DNA of 8,311 nt from DATKKX01 sp035542775 (GTDB lineage: Bacteria; Planctomycetota; Phycisphaerae; UBA1845; UTPLA1): positions 1 through 8,311 of the forward strand of contig DATKKX010000300.1 in assembly GCA_035542775.1 (NCBI GenBank). Direction: 5' to 3'. A program made the translations under genes and the position numbers. Position 1 is the first letter of the stretch; each line of letters begins with the position of its first letter. Below are positions 1-7,300 of this stretch, in pieces. A model generated the notes under the pieces. That model did not search any database and was not told the origin of the DNA. It saw nothing but the letters and a program-made list of their open reading frames with translations.

Positions 1-267
1 TGCGCCGAAGGGCGACCTTGCTTGCAATCTGATCGCGTCGTTATGCCGCTCCTGTTGCCGAGCGCGTTGCTCGCACCGCTGGCTCTGATGCGCGTTCGAC
101 GATTCCTCCGGCACAATCGCCAGTTGAATGTACCACTGTGCTCTCATTGTGACTACAATCTTACTGGCAATCTGAGTGGGGTGTGCCCTGAGTGTGGCAC
201 GCCGATTCCGAAGGAGGTACAGAAGCAGCCAGAGGCGAAATCAGTCGACACAAGACTGACTGTTTGA
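1..267 (+). CDS. C-terminal end of membrane protein with zinc-ribbon tail (partial at 5' edge)
   Basis: The frame is open from base 1 to a TGA at 265-267, giving 88 codons, so the gene starts outside the window. The TTG at 22 and ATG at 43 are internal codons with no ribosome-binding site. A hydrophobic segment (codons 15-30, VVMPLLLPSALLAPLA) is followed by a basic stretch (MRVRRFLRHNRQ), as expected for a transmembrane helix with a cytoplasmic positive flank. Next comes a zinc ribbon, CSHC at codons 47-50 and CPEC at 62-65 (CxxC-x11-CxxC), around the phrase DYNLTGN. This 'C-x2-C-[GD]Y[ND]LTGN-x-C-PECG' tail is familiar from many otherwise unrelated planctomycete membrane proteins, where it closes the polypeptide. 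Its role is not established to my knowledge; metal binding is inferred from the four cysteines. The function of the missing N-terminal part cannot be judged. The call of a real C-terminus is firm. Confidence 0.8.
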   Translation, partial: CAEGRPCLQSDRVVMPLLLPSALLAPLALMRVRRFLRHNRQLNVPLCSHCDYNLTGNLSGVCPECGTPIPKEVQKQPEAKSVDTRLTV

Positions 268-662
268 CTTATCTCACGACGCCGCGCTGTTCCAGAGCCG
301 GTTCAAGACGTTGATCGGACCTCGGTTCGTTCCGAGCAGGATGTCACTGAGAAGAGATCGGGTGATTGATGCCGCTGGCGCAGCGGAGGTGGCGGGTACG
401 TGAGAGGTTTCTGTCGCCCTGACAGGGCTTTACCGTCATCGTGCGCCGTGCTCCGAGGGCTCACGCCCTCGGCTATTGACCGGCGCCCTTGCAGGGCTTT
501 AAGGTCATGGTCCGCCGTGCGAGGAAGGTTGCCAACCTGCTAAATGGGGGGGCGGCCCGACTCGACTCCGTTGCGCAGTTCAACCTTACAGCACCAGGTC
601 CACTGCCAGCCTGCTGGTTGGGGGCTTGCGGCCGGGCTTGACTACCGTTGCGCTACTCGACC
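268..662. other. Intergenic region between convergent genes
   Basis: This 395-base stretch lies between the end of the plus-strand zinc-ribbon gene and the end of the minus-strand operon, so the flanking genes are convergent. I find no convincing gene; short open frames here have no ribosome-binding site and no recognisable protein. It holds weak hairpins (CTCGG/CCGAG arms at 321-325 and 332-336; CCGCT/AGCGG arms at 372-376 and 382-386; AGGTTG/CAACCT arms at 526-531 and 533-538), the REP-like element and the gene-tail duplication annotated separately. None of the hairpins is followed by a T-run on either strand, so I do not call a rho-independent terminator for either flanking gene. Confidence 0.6.
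415..520. repeat. REP-like element: two 37-bp direct repeats flanking an 8-bp hairpin
   Basis: Two 37-base copies (415-451 and 484-520) match at 31 of 37 positions. Each begins with a small inverted repeat, GCCCT-3 nt-AGGGC (416-428 and 485-497). Between them lies a perfect hairpin with 8-bp arms, CCGAGGGC (453-460) and GCCCTCGG (465-472), around a 4-nt loop. The unit is therefore repeat-hairpin-repeat with three GC-rich hairpins in about 105 bases, the organisation of a bacterial interspersed palindromic (REP/BIME-like) element placed between convergent genes. No transposase or RAYT gene is visible in the window. Assigning it to a genome-wide family is inference; only the internal structure is seen directly. 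Confidence 0.6.
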
Positions 663-680
663 TTACAGCAGCAGATCCAC
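553..680 (-). repeat. Imperfect direct repeat of the 3' end of the dockerin-protein gene
   Basis: Bases 553-603 and 629-680 are near-copies, with high identity from CCGTTGCGC to TCCAC and a one-base length difference in the outer part. The right copy contains the last codons and TAA stop of the adjacent minus-strand gene (VDLLL-stop). The left copy, 77 bases further downstream on that strand, reads VDLVL-stop in the same way. The repeat therefore spans codons, stop and about 35 bases of 3' untranslated sequence. It may be the relic of a second, otherwise deleted gene copy, or a conserved 3' tail shared by paralogues. No coding sequence continues upstream of the left copy. Confidence 0.6.
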
Positions 681-1532
681 AAAGAGCCGGATATCCAGTC
701 CGTCGGTACGCGTGTCCCCGTTCAGGTCGGCGCGGGATTGGGCGCAGGGCGGGTAAGGACTGCCGTCGTGGTCGGCGTTGTAGCCGGCCGGATCGAGCAG
801 GGCCTGTACAAAGTGGGGGATGTCGGAGGTGTTGACCGCGCCGTCACAATTCAGATCGCCCAGCGTACTCTGGACGGTGAAGGTGAAGGCGGCCGCGGGC
901 AAGCCTGCCACGACGGCATGGCTCACAGGCCAGTATGCAGGAGGTGCAGGCGGCGGATCGGCCTGATTCAACACATTGGCGAGGCCGTTTTCCAGATGGA
1001 AGGAGTACGAGCCCGGCGTGCCTGGCGCCGGGAAGGAGCCGGAGACCACGATCTGCGGCTGGACACTCTGACCGACGGCGGGGTTCACGATGTCATCCTG
1101 GCCGATGCCGGCAGGGCCGACGGCCCCGAAGGTGTTCTGCGTGCCTCCGATCTGGATGAGGTTCTTTTGGCCGGCCGGGCCGCGTTGCACGCCGATGAAG
1201 CCGCAGGTTGCGCCGCCCTCGCCGGGATTGGCGATGCCCAGCGGCCGGGTGAAGTTCTGCATGGTGGCGTCGACGCTGCCTGAATCCGCCGGCGGAATGT
1301 CGAAGAAGCCAGGATTGGCTGCATCCTGAACGAGGTCGCAGGCGATCAGGGCGAGGCCGGCGTTATCGCCGAGCGAAACGCCAAGCTTGATCGTCCAGTT
1401 GATCATCGCCCCCGGCTGCACTGCCTGGCCCGCCTGGGGCGATTCCAGGGTCAAGGTAGCCGTCGGTGTGGCCAATGCCGAGTTCAGGGCCAGCAAGGTC
1501 AGTGTCGCGGCGATCAGGATTGTCGGTCTCAT
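663..1532 (-). CDS. Exported beta-rich protein with C-terminal dockerin-like domain
   Basis: This is a 289-residue protein. I chose the ATG at 1532 because GGAG lies 8 bases upstream and a clean signal peptide follows (MRPTILIAATLTLLALNSALA, cleavage near residue 21). An upstream ATG at 1577 would bury the signal sequence behind 15 extra residues. Residues 22-220 are Gly-, Pro- and beta-branched-rich with no charged helices, consistent with a beta-sandwich; I recognise no catalytic motif and only two cysteines (65, 110), which could pair. Residues 225-289 form a dockerin type I-like pair: DLNCDGAVNTSD (226-237) with FVQALLDPAGY, then DLNGDTRTDGLD (269-280) with FVDLLL at the terminus. Such calcium-loop pairs end many planctomycete secreted proteins, usually without known cohesin partners. 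It is the last gene of the operon, 46 bases after its neighbour. Function is unknown; a structural or polymer-binding role is a guess. Confidence 0.85.
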   Translation of the reverse strand: MRPTILIAATLTLLALNSALATPTATLTLESPQAGQAVQPGAMINWTIKLGVSLGDNAGLALIACDLVQDAANPGFFDIPPADSGSVDATMQNFTRPLGIANPGEGGATCGFIGVQRGPAGQKNLIQIGGTQNTFGAVGPAGIGQDDIVNPAVGQSVQPQIVVSGSFPAPGTPGSYSFHLENGLANVLNQADPPPAPPAYWPVSHAVVAGLPAAAFTFTVQSTLGDLNCDGAVNTSDIPHFVQALLDPAGYNADHDGSPYPPCAQSRADLNGDTRTDGLDIRLFVDLLL

Positions 1533-1549
1533 AGCTGATTCTCCGTCAA

Positions 1550-1564
1550 GCGGGCAGTGCCCGC
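1550..1564 (-). other. Intercistronic hairpin
   Basis: Perfect 6-bp arms GCGGGC (1550-1555) and GCCCGC (1559-1564) enclose a 3-nt loop in the 46-base spacer between the second and third genes of the minus-strand operon, about 18 bases before the third ATG. There is no T-run after it, so it is unlikely to terminate transcription; it could act in mRNA processing or in differential expression of the last gene. This is a short structure and chance cannot be excluded in GC-rich DNA. Confidence 0.3.
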
Positions 1565-1578
1565 ACAGGGCGGACAAC

Positions 1579-2361
1579 TTATGGCTTTACAAGCTCCTCG
1601 TACTGGCGCACGGCAGCGTCGCGGAAGGAAGTGCTGCGGAACAGGGGCTCGTTGGGCAGGAGCTTCTCACGGTTGCGGACCGTCGCACGGGTGGTTTCGG
1701 AGAGCTTCGCCAGCAGCGTGGCGGCTTCGGCCTGCGTGTACAGATTGCTATTGTAGCCCAACGTCACGACTGCCCAGCGGACGTCCTCGGGCAACTCCGC
1801 CACCTCGGTCTTGATTTTCGCGACTTCCTTCTCGTCGGCCTGGGCGCGACGCAGACGCACGATCCATGGCTGAACCAGGTTCTTGGGCTGGTCCTTCATG
1901 GGGCCCAGCAGGTCGTCGAAGCGCTTCTTGTCTTTGTCGACGTCGACGCCGAACCACTCCTGGTAAACCGTGGTGAGGTAATCGGCGACGGTCTGGTCGC
2001 GGACGTGATATTCGCCGGCTTGAGCCACGGGGGCGGCGCAGGCCACGGTCGGGCGGTTGTCGGCCAGGAGGGCGGAGAGCGACAGGAGCGCGGCCAAGTC
2101 GCCCTGCTGTTCGGCGATGAAGATGCCGATGCCTCGCAGGCGAGCATCGTCGCTTTGAAGGAGCTGGTCGCGGTCGGTGGCCGGCATCTTGACGACCTTG
2201 GACAGGATTTCTCGCTGCTCCGGGGCGACGAGAGGCCATTCGTTGTAGCGCGGGACCACGCGGACATCGGCCACCGCCTTGGCCGGATCAGCCGCGTAGG
2301 CCGGCGCGACCAACGCCAGGACGAGCCAGGTGCTGCAGGCGAAGTATCGGTTGATAGGCAT
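1579..2361 (-). CDS. Exported helical protein of unknown function
   Basis: This is a 260-residue protein. The start is fixed by AGGAG 8 bases before the ATG. A signal peptide spans residues 1-23 (hydrophobic core TWLVLALVAPAYA, cleavage AYA|ADP). The mature part is rich in Ala, Leu, Glu, Lys and Arg and looks almost wholly alpha-helical: helices around 45-60, 63-104, 120-155, 165-190 and 205-260. The segment at 66-104 (QLLQSDDARLRGIGIFIAEQQ, then GDLAALLSLSALLADNRPTV) resembles one HEAT-type helical pair, so a scaffold or protein-binding role is possible. There is no enzyme motif and one mature cysteine (108). It is the middle gene of the operon: the stop of the upstream gene lies 11 bases before its ATG and abuts its Shine-Dalgarno, which suggests translational coupling. 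I do not recognise the family. Confidence 0.85.
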   Translation of the reverse strand: MPINRYFACSTWLVLALVAPAYAADPAKAVADVRVVPRYNEWPLVAPEQREILSKVVKMPATDRDQLLQSDDARLRGIGIFIAEQQGDLAALLSLSALLADNRPTVACAAPVAQAGEYHVRDQTVADYLTTVYQEWFGVDVDKDKKRFDDLLGPMKDQPKNLVQPWIVRLRRAQADEKEVAKIKTEVAELPEDVRWAVVTLGYNSNLYTQAEAATLLAKLSETTRATVRNREKLLPNEPLFRSTSFRDAAVRQYEELVKP

Positions 2362-2372
2362 CGAATCGGCTC

Positions 2373-3893
2373 CTAGTGATCGAAGTTGGTCTCGCGGTAC
2401 TGAGGCACGTCCTTACGAACGCCGCAACGCGTGGGCGACGACTGAGCGACCCCCCAGTACCCGGCGATCCCGGCGGTTTCCCAGGCCAAGTTAGCCTCAT
2501 CATGGGTGCCGGTGAACGGTCCGGCGCCGTATGACGGGTCGTAGTAGGCGAGGTTGATCTTTACGATGAAATGGCACCCGAACCAACTGGCCGGATTGGG
2601 GTTGTCCTGGCCAGGGAGCCCGGTGAGGTCGGTGCATGACGGGTCCGGCCAGGCGCCGTAGTACCCACAGGGATCATTGAACTTGTAGGGGTAGGTGCTG
2701 CAGGGGGTGAAGGAGCCCAGGGTGAAGTTGTAGTTCTTGACGATAAAGCCGGAGGCGGACGACGGAGGGGAGCCGCAATCGAGCGGCAGCGTGGGGTAGC
2801 CGCGGGGCGTGATGGTGACGCGCACGGCGGTGTCGATGCCCTGCGTCCGCAGGCACTGGATCATCAAGTCGGCCCAGCCGCCACATTGTGAGGTCGTGTA
2901 GTAGACCAACTCGTAGGCATAGTAATATGTGCAATACGAGGCGCAGAGGACGTCGCGGTAGTAAGCGAGCCGCTGGCCGTGGGCATTGTAGACCTCCAGA
3001 TCCGCGAACTCGGACCAGACGGCGTCGATGACGGCCTGCTCCGCGCTGAGGCCGTTCGCGATGGGCGTGCTGATGTAGTAATAGCTTTCCAGTTTGTCGC
3101 CGAGTGGCGCGGCATAAGTGACGTAAAGGCGACTGCCGCTGGCGCCGGCGGGGTAGTAGTTAATCCCGTCGAGCGCGACCTCCCAGTTAATGGTGAAGGA
3201 GGGGTAGTAGCGCACGGTGTTGGGCAGGGCGATGCTGGAGGTGAGCGTGCCGGCGACGGTCAGGTAGTTGCCGGCGAGCGTGCCGGTGCCGGTGAAGGTC
3301 AGGCCGTCGGGGCCGTAGCCGCGAACGGGGACGTTAGCGAGGGTGCCGCCAGGCTGGACGTAGAAGCGGACGTTTGAAAGGGCGACGGACGTACCGCGCA
3401 GGTAGGCTACGGGATAGTTGTGGTCGTTCGGGTCGAGCACATCGCCGTCGTGGTTGTCGTCAAGCCACTGCGGGGTACTGTAGCTGGTGCAAGGCGGATA
3501 AGGGCAGTCGATCTTGATTATCTGGTTACCACTGCCGCCGTAGGTTACGCGCTGGATGCGCACTGTAGCGCACTGGCTGCAAGCGGTGTAGGCGCCGAGC
3601 CACTCGCCTCCGCCGCCCGCTGCTTGGCACTCAGCCTCGGTGAGGATCTGGCAAGAGAAATTGTCGAAGCAGCATGCGCCGGTGGGCGACGGCGGGACAT
3701 AGTCCACCTGAAACGCGGCGAAGTCGAAGAGGTCGACGTCTCCGTCGCCGTCGGCGTCGAAGGCCGCAAGGCACGCCGGATCCACCGGGGCTCCCGGGCC
3801 GGCGAGGCACGCCGCAAAGTCAGGGAAATCCGCGCGTGCGGCGGATGCCGTCAGCAGCGCAACGACAGCGGCTAGTCCGAGGGGTGCTCGCAT
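2373..3893 (-). CDS. Secreted transglutaminase-fold protein with N-terminal EF-hand and Cys-rich module
   Basis: This is a 506-residue protein. I chose the ATG at 3893 because GGAGGA lies just upstream and a signal peptide follows (MRAPLGLAAVVALLTASAARA, cleavage near 21); the open frame upstream to 4142 is Arg-rich and not protein-like. Domains in order: a single EF-hand/half-dockerin loop at 46-57 (D46, D48, D50, D52, D57); a Cys-rich module at 72-108 (TGACC..., CC-x5-C-x7-C-x15-C-x2-C); a second calcium-type loop at 145-151 (DDNHDGD); a beta-rich middle domain (about 115-275); and a transglutaminase-like core with Cys337 in SQCGGWADLMIQCLR, His441 in FGCHFIVKIN and Asp452 in YYDPSYG. These match the Cys-His-Asp triad of the transglutaminase/protease superfamily, where members cross-link, deamidate or hydrolyse amide bonds. 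The region 311-337 just before Cys337 is strikingly tyrosine-rich. It is the first gene of the operon. Activity and substrate are unknown; fold assignment is fairly confident. Confidence 0.85.
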   Translation of the reverse strand: MRAPLGLAAVVALLTASAARADFPDFAACLAGPGAPVDPACLAAFDADGDGDVDLFDFAAFQVDYVPPSPTGACCFDNFSCQILTEAECQAAGGGGEWLGAYTACSQCATVRIQRVTYGGSGNQIIKIDCPYPPCTSYSTPQWLDDNHDGDVLDPNDHNYPVAYLRGTSVALSNVRFYVQPGGTLANVPVRGYGPDGLTFTGTGTLAGNYLTVAGTLTSSIALPNTVRYYPSFTINWEVALDGINYYPAGASGSRLYVTYAAPLGDKLESYYYISTPIANGLSAEQAVIDAVWSEFADLEVYNAHGQRLAYYRDVLCASYCTYYYAYELVYYTTSQCGGWADLMIQCLRTQGIDTAVRVTITPRGYPTLPLDCGSPPSSASGFIVKNYNFTLGSFTPCSTYPYKFNDPCGYYGAWPDPSCTDLTGLPGQDNPNPASWFGCHFIVKINLAYYDPSYGAGPFTGTHDEANLAWETAGIAGYWGVAQSSPTRCGVRKDVPQYRETNFDH

Positions 3894-4025
3894 CTTGTCC
3901 TCCGCTCTCCCGTGCTTCAGCGGTTTGGCGATGTCACCCGCGGCGGGCGGACGACATCTCATCGCTTGCTGACCGGGTACGCCAGACCCCCGTCGGCACT
4001 GTCGATGTCGCGCACGGAACATCTT

Positions 4026-4054
4026 AGCATACCACAAAGGCCGGCGATTTCCAA
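4026..4054 (-). promoter_or_regulatory. Candidate sigma70-type promoter of the minus-strand operon
   Basis: Read on the minus strand there is a -35 box TTGGAA (4054-4049), a 17-base spacer and a -10 box TATGCT (4031-4026), preceded by TGG as in an extended -10. Each hexamer matches the E. coli-type consensus at four of six positions. The predicted start is near 4019, giving a leader of about 125 bases to the ATG at 3893. Planctomycete promoter consensus may differ, so this is a candidate only. Confidence 0.4.
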
Positions 4055-4259
4055 GCGAGGGGCCGTACAGTGGGAGATCACTGTTCGGATTCTTCATCGC
4101 CGCTCTTCTTGCACCCCTGTTGCCGCGCAGGAAGCATCTCACCTAGCGGCTGCTGAGAGCGTTGAAAAAAGGGATTTCGAGGATTTGTGGGTGGCAGTCG
4201 GCCGCCGGCCGCCAAACGGGGGTGCGCGGCGCCAGTCGGCACGGACCATGGACCAGGGT

Positions 4260-4269
4260 GGGAATTCCC
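4260..4269. promoter_or_regulatory. Perfect 10-bp palindrome, candidate operator
   Basis: GGGAATTCCC is a perfect palindrome 24 bases upstream of the second palindrome and the candidate -10 of the hydrolase gene. It could be a regulator site upstream of the promoter, but a 10-base palindrome alone is weak evidence. Confidence 0.25.
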
Positions 4270-4292
4270 GGAGAAAACGGTTCCATTCGGGC

Positions 4293-4309
4293 ACCAAATT
4301 TGGTATAGT
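4293..4309 (+). promoter_or_regulatory. Candidate extended -10 promoter of the hydrolase gene overlapped by a 12-bp palindrome
   Basis: TATAGT (4304-4309) is preceded by TGG, forming an extended -10 element; the hexamer at -35 with 17-base spacing (TTCCAT, 4281-4286) is poor, so the extended -10 would have to compensate. The perfect palindrome ACCAAATTTGGT (4293-4304) runs into the first base of the -10 box and covers the TG motif, a classical place for a repressor site. The predicted transcript would start near 4316, at the foot of the leader hairpin. Confidence 0.4.
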
Positions 4310-4313
4310 AAAG

Positions 4314-4344
4314 CTGCCCTTCGGCGACCAGCGCCGACGGGCAG
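4314..4344 (+). promoter_or_regulatory. Stable leader stem-loop at the likely 5' end of the hydrolase mRNA
   Basis: Bases 4314-4326 pair with 4332-4344 (CTGCCC-T-TCGGCG against CGCCGA-C-GGGCAG): 12 Watson-Crick pairs and one internal T-C mismatch around the 5-nt loop ACCAG. It lies between the candidate -10 and the Shine-Dalgarno, 53 bases before the ATG, and would sit almost exactly at the mRNA 5' end. No T-run follows, so it is not a terminator. A 5' stabilising hairpin or protein-binding leader is the likeliest reading. Confidence 0.5.
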
Positions 4345-4385
4345 AGGATGGGAAGATACGCCCACCATCAATAACTCACACGTCC

Positions 4386-4391
4386 AGGAGG
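4386..4391 (+). promoter_or_regulatory. Strong Shine-Dalgarno that fixes the hydrolase start
   Basis: AGGAGG lies 6 bases before the ATG at 4398. Together with the signal peptide that begins there, it rules out the several upstream in-frame ATGs of the longer open frame. Confidence 0.8.
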
Positions 4392-4397
4392 GAATCG

Positions 4398-7300
4398 ATG
4401 CGCGCTTTCACGCTGAGAGCCTGTGCTGTTCTCGGGTTCGCTTTGGTTCACGCGAATCTTGCGTCGGCGGTACCGGGCGACATGAATTGCGATGGTCACG
4501 TCTATCTTGATGACGTAGGACCATTCGTAGCGGCCTTGGTCAATCCGGCCGGTTATCCCTATTCCTGCATCGAGAACGCCGACTTGAGCGGTGACGGCGT
4601 TGCGGACGGAATGGACATCGAGCCGTTTGTGGACATTTTACTCGCCCCGCCGAGTGGCTCGTGCTGCCATGCGGACGGGAGCTGCACGGTGACACTCGCG
4701 GCGGACTGCACGGGGCTGTGGACCATGTTCCGCGAGTGCGAGCCTAACCCGTGCGACCAGCCGACGGGCTCGTGCTGCCAACCGAACGGGACCTGCACGG
4801 TGACGCCGCAGGCGTGTTGCACGGGCACTTGGACGATGTTCGGGACGTGCTCGCCGAATCCCTGCCAGCAGCCAACCGGTTCGTGCTGCCAGCCGAACGG
4901 GACCTGCACGGTGACGCTGCAGGCGAATTGCACGGGCACCTGGACGATGTTCGGGACGTGCACGCCGAATCCATGCCAGCAGCCAACCGGTTCATGCTGC
5001 CAGCCGAACGGGACTTGCACGGTGACGCTGCAGGCGAATTGCACCGGTACCTGGACGATGTTTGGCACATGCACGCCGAATCCCTGCCAGCAGCCGACGG
5101 GTTCGTGCTGCCAACCAAACGGAACGTGCACGGTGACGCTGCAGGCGAACTGCACGGGCACGTGGACGATGTTCGGGACGTGCAGCCCAAATCCTTGCCA
5201 GCAGCCGACGGGTTCGTGCTGCTATCCGGACTATACCTGTGCGGTGACGCTGCAGGCGAACTGCACGGGCACCTGGACGATGTTCGGCACGTGCACGCCG
5301 AATCCGTGCGGGCAGACGATTATCTCGACCCAACTGGCGGGTAACTCGCTGACGGCGTATCCGTACTTCGAGTACGTCACTGCTTTCAACGTCAACGCTC
5401 CGGTGCAGTTGGCCATCGACCCGACCCGGTTCCCGCGAATCACGGGACATATGTGCAACATTTACATCGTGGCCGCGAAGACGGATGCCCAGTGGCAGGC
5501 CGATCCCACGCTGACGGATGTGACGCCGGGCGGGGCGATGACGACGACGTTCAGCGGCTCGACGATCCAAGGCAACACGGTAACAGTGGCGACGGCAAAC
5601 CAGTTGAGCGCCTCCGCCGGCACGGGCCTCGGCGTCGGCTACGACATGGTCATTGACGTGAACCGCAACGGGATCCTGGATGGGGGCGATTACATTGACG
5701 GCCTGGGGAGCGAAGCCGGTTTCTACATGGTCCACGACACAACGGCGGCCGGGCCTTTGGCGGTGACGGAGATCATTTACAGCGGCGGTTCATGGCTCGG
5801 TGAGGATACGTACTATCCGACGAATATTGCCTCCATGGGCCAATTGCCGCTTATCGTCATCAGTCACGGAAACGGCCACAACTATCAGTGGTACGATCAC
5901 ATCGGCTACCACATGGCCTCATACGGCTACATTGTGATGAGCCATGAGAACAACACCGGCCCGGGCATCGAGACAGCCTCGACCACAACGCTGACCAACA
6001 CGGATTACATCATCGGGCACCAGAGCACGATCGGCGGCGGCGTGCTCAACGGGCACGTGGACTCGCACCGCATCACCTGGATCGGGCACAGTCGCGGCGC
6101 GGAGGGAATCACCAGGGCCTACGACCGCATCATCGACGGAACATATACGCCGACGTACTTCACCGCCGACGACATCCTGCTGCTGAGCAGCATGTTGCCG
6201 ACGGACTTTCTGGGGACCAGCAGCTCTAATCCGCACGCGGCCAACTATCACCTGTGGACGGCCTCCGCCGACGCGGATGTGGATGGTTCGGCCGGATGCG
6301 ATCTCTGCCAGACGTTCCACTTGCACGGGCGGGCCACGCGTTATGCCCAGTCCACAATCGTGCAGGGCGCCGGGCACGGCGACTTCCACGACGGCGGCGG
6401 TTCATCCGTTGCCAGCGGCCCGTGCCTGATCGGGCGGGACATTACCCACCTGATCCAGAAGGGCTACTTCCTCCCGCTCATCAAACACTATATCGAAGGC
6501 AACATTCCGGGCAGGGACTTCCTGTGGCGGCAGTACGAGCACTTCCACCCGATCGGCGTGGATACGAGCAACCCGTGCGTGGTGGTGAGCAACGAGTACC
6601 GCAACGGCTCCGAGACAGGCAATACCATAATCGACGACTACCAGACGCAGACCTCGACAAGCATCAGCAGCTCCGGCGGCGCGGTCACGTACAACGTGGA
6701 CAACCTGACCGAGGGCCTGCTGAATGACAACAACAGCAGCTTTACCTGGTCCACTAGTGATCCGTTCAACGGCGCCACGCAGGATGGTCCTTCGGACGTC
6801 GAGCGCGGCGTGGTGTTCGACTGGAACAACACCAACAAGTACTACGAATGGGAAGTCATTCCGGCGTTCCGCAATTTCTCCGACGACCTGTATATCTCCC
6901 TGCGCGGTGCGCAGGGTACGCAGCATCCCTATACGCTGACGCCTCTAGGCATCAAGACCTGCACCCTCACGCTTCGCGACGGCAACGGCGTGAGCAGCTC
7001 GATCAGCACCGGCGCTTACGGTGGAGGCTTCGGGCAACCGTATGCCCGCAGCGGAGGCTGGCATAACGAGATGAGGACCATCCGCGTCAGACTGACGGAT
7101 TTCCTCACCAACGGATCGGGCCTGGATCTGAGCAATATCGTGGCGGTTCGGCTGAACTTCGGGCCCTCATGGGGAACCAGCTCGGGCCGGTTCGTCATCG
7201 ACCAGCTTATGCTGGACAATGCCGCGATGCCGAACACGTTCATTTCCATCGGCATTGTCGGCGGGGCGCCGACCACGCTTCCGGTGGGTACGCCCACGGT

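Larger units (their letters stand above)
3894..4397. other. Divergent intergenic control region
   Basis: This 504-base region separates the minus-strand operon from the plus-strand hydrolase gene. A long open frame on the plus strand runs through it from 3912 but is just the upstream extension of the hydrolase frame, without ribosome-binding site or protein-like composition. It contains one promoter candidate per direction, the palindromes GGGAATTCCC (4260-4269) and ACCAAATTTGGT (4293-4304), a strong leader hairpin (4314-4344), and a weaker inverted repeat, GATGTC/GACATC, at 3930-3935 and 3953-3958 in the leader of the minus operon. The AT-richer parts (around 4020-4055 and 4260-4310) coincide with the promoter candidates. 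Confidence 0.6.

Noticed and set aside
321..386. Rho-independent terminator of the zinc-ribbon gene
   Set aside because: The small hairpins at 321-336 and 372-386 have only 5-bp stems and no following T-run.
648..1283. Plus-strand open frame of 211 codons overlapping the dockerin protein
   Set aside because: It is antisense to a gene with a clear signal peptide and dockerin-like domain and has no homology-like motifs of its own.
1387..2376. Plus-strand open frame of 329 codons
   Set aside because: It is antisense to the helical exported protein and part of the dockerin protein, both of which have signal peptides and ribosome-binding sites; high GC keeps the opposite strand open.
3894..4142. 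Upstream extension of the transglutaminase-fold protein by 83 residues
   Set aside because: The ATG at 3893 has a good Shine-Dalgarno and starts a signal peptide; the extension is basic, low in hydrophobic order and overlaps the candidate promoter.
3912..4397. N-terminal extension of the hydrolase by 162 residues in the same open frame
   Set aside because: It is Arg/Ser/Pro-rich and not protein-like, has no ribosome-binding site, and would bury the signal peptide that follows AGGAGG-ATG at 4398.
4653..5318. CRISPR-like array
   Set aside because: Units are contiguous 111-base coding repeats without unique spacers and encode a conserved Cys-rich module.
4559..5735. Minus-strand open frames with periodic sequence across the hydrolase repeats
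   Set aside because: The periodicity is simply the 111-base repeat read on the other strand; there are no start signals or recognisable domains.
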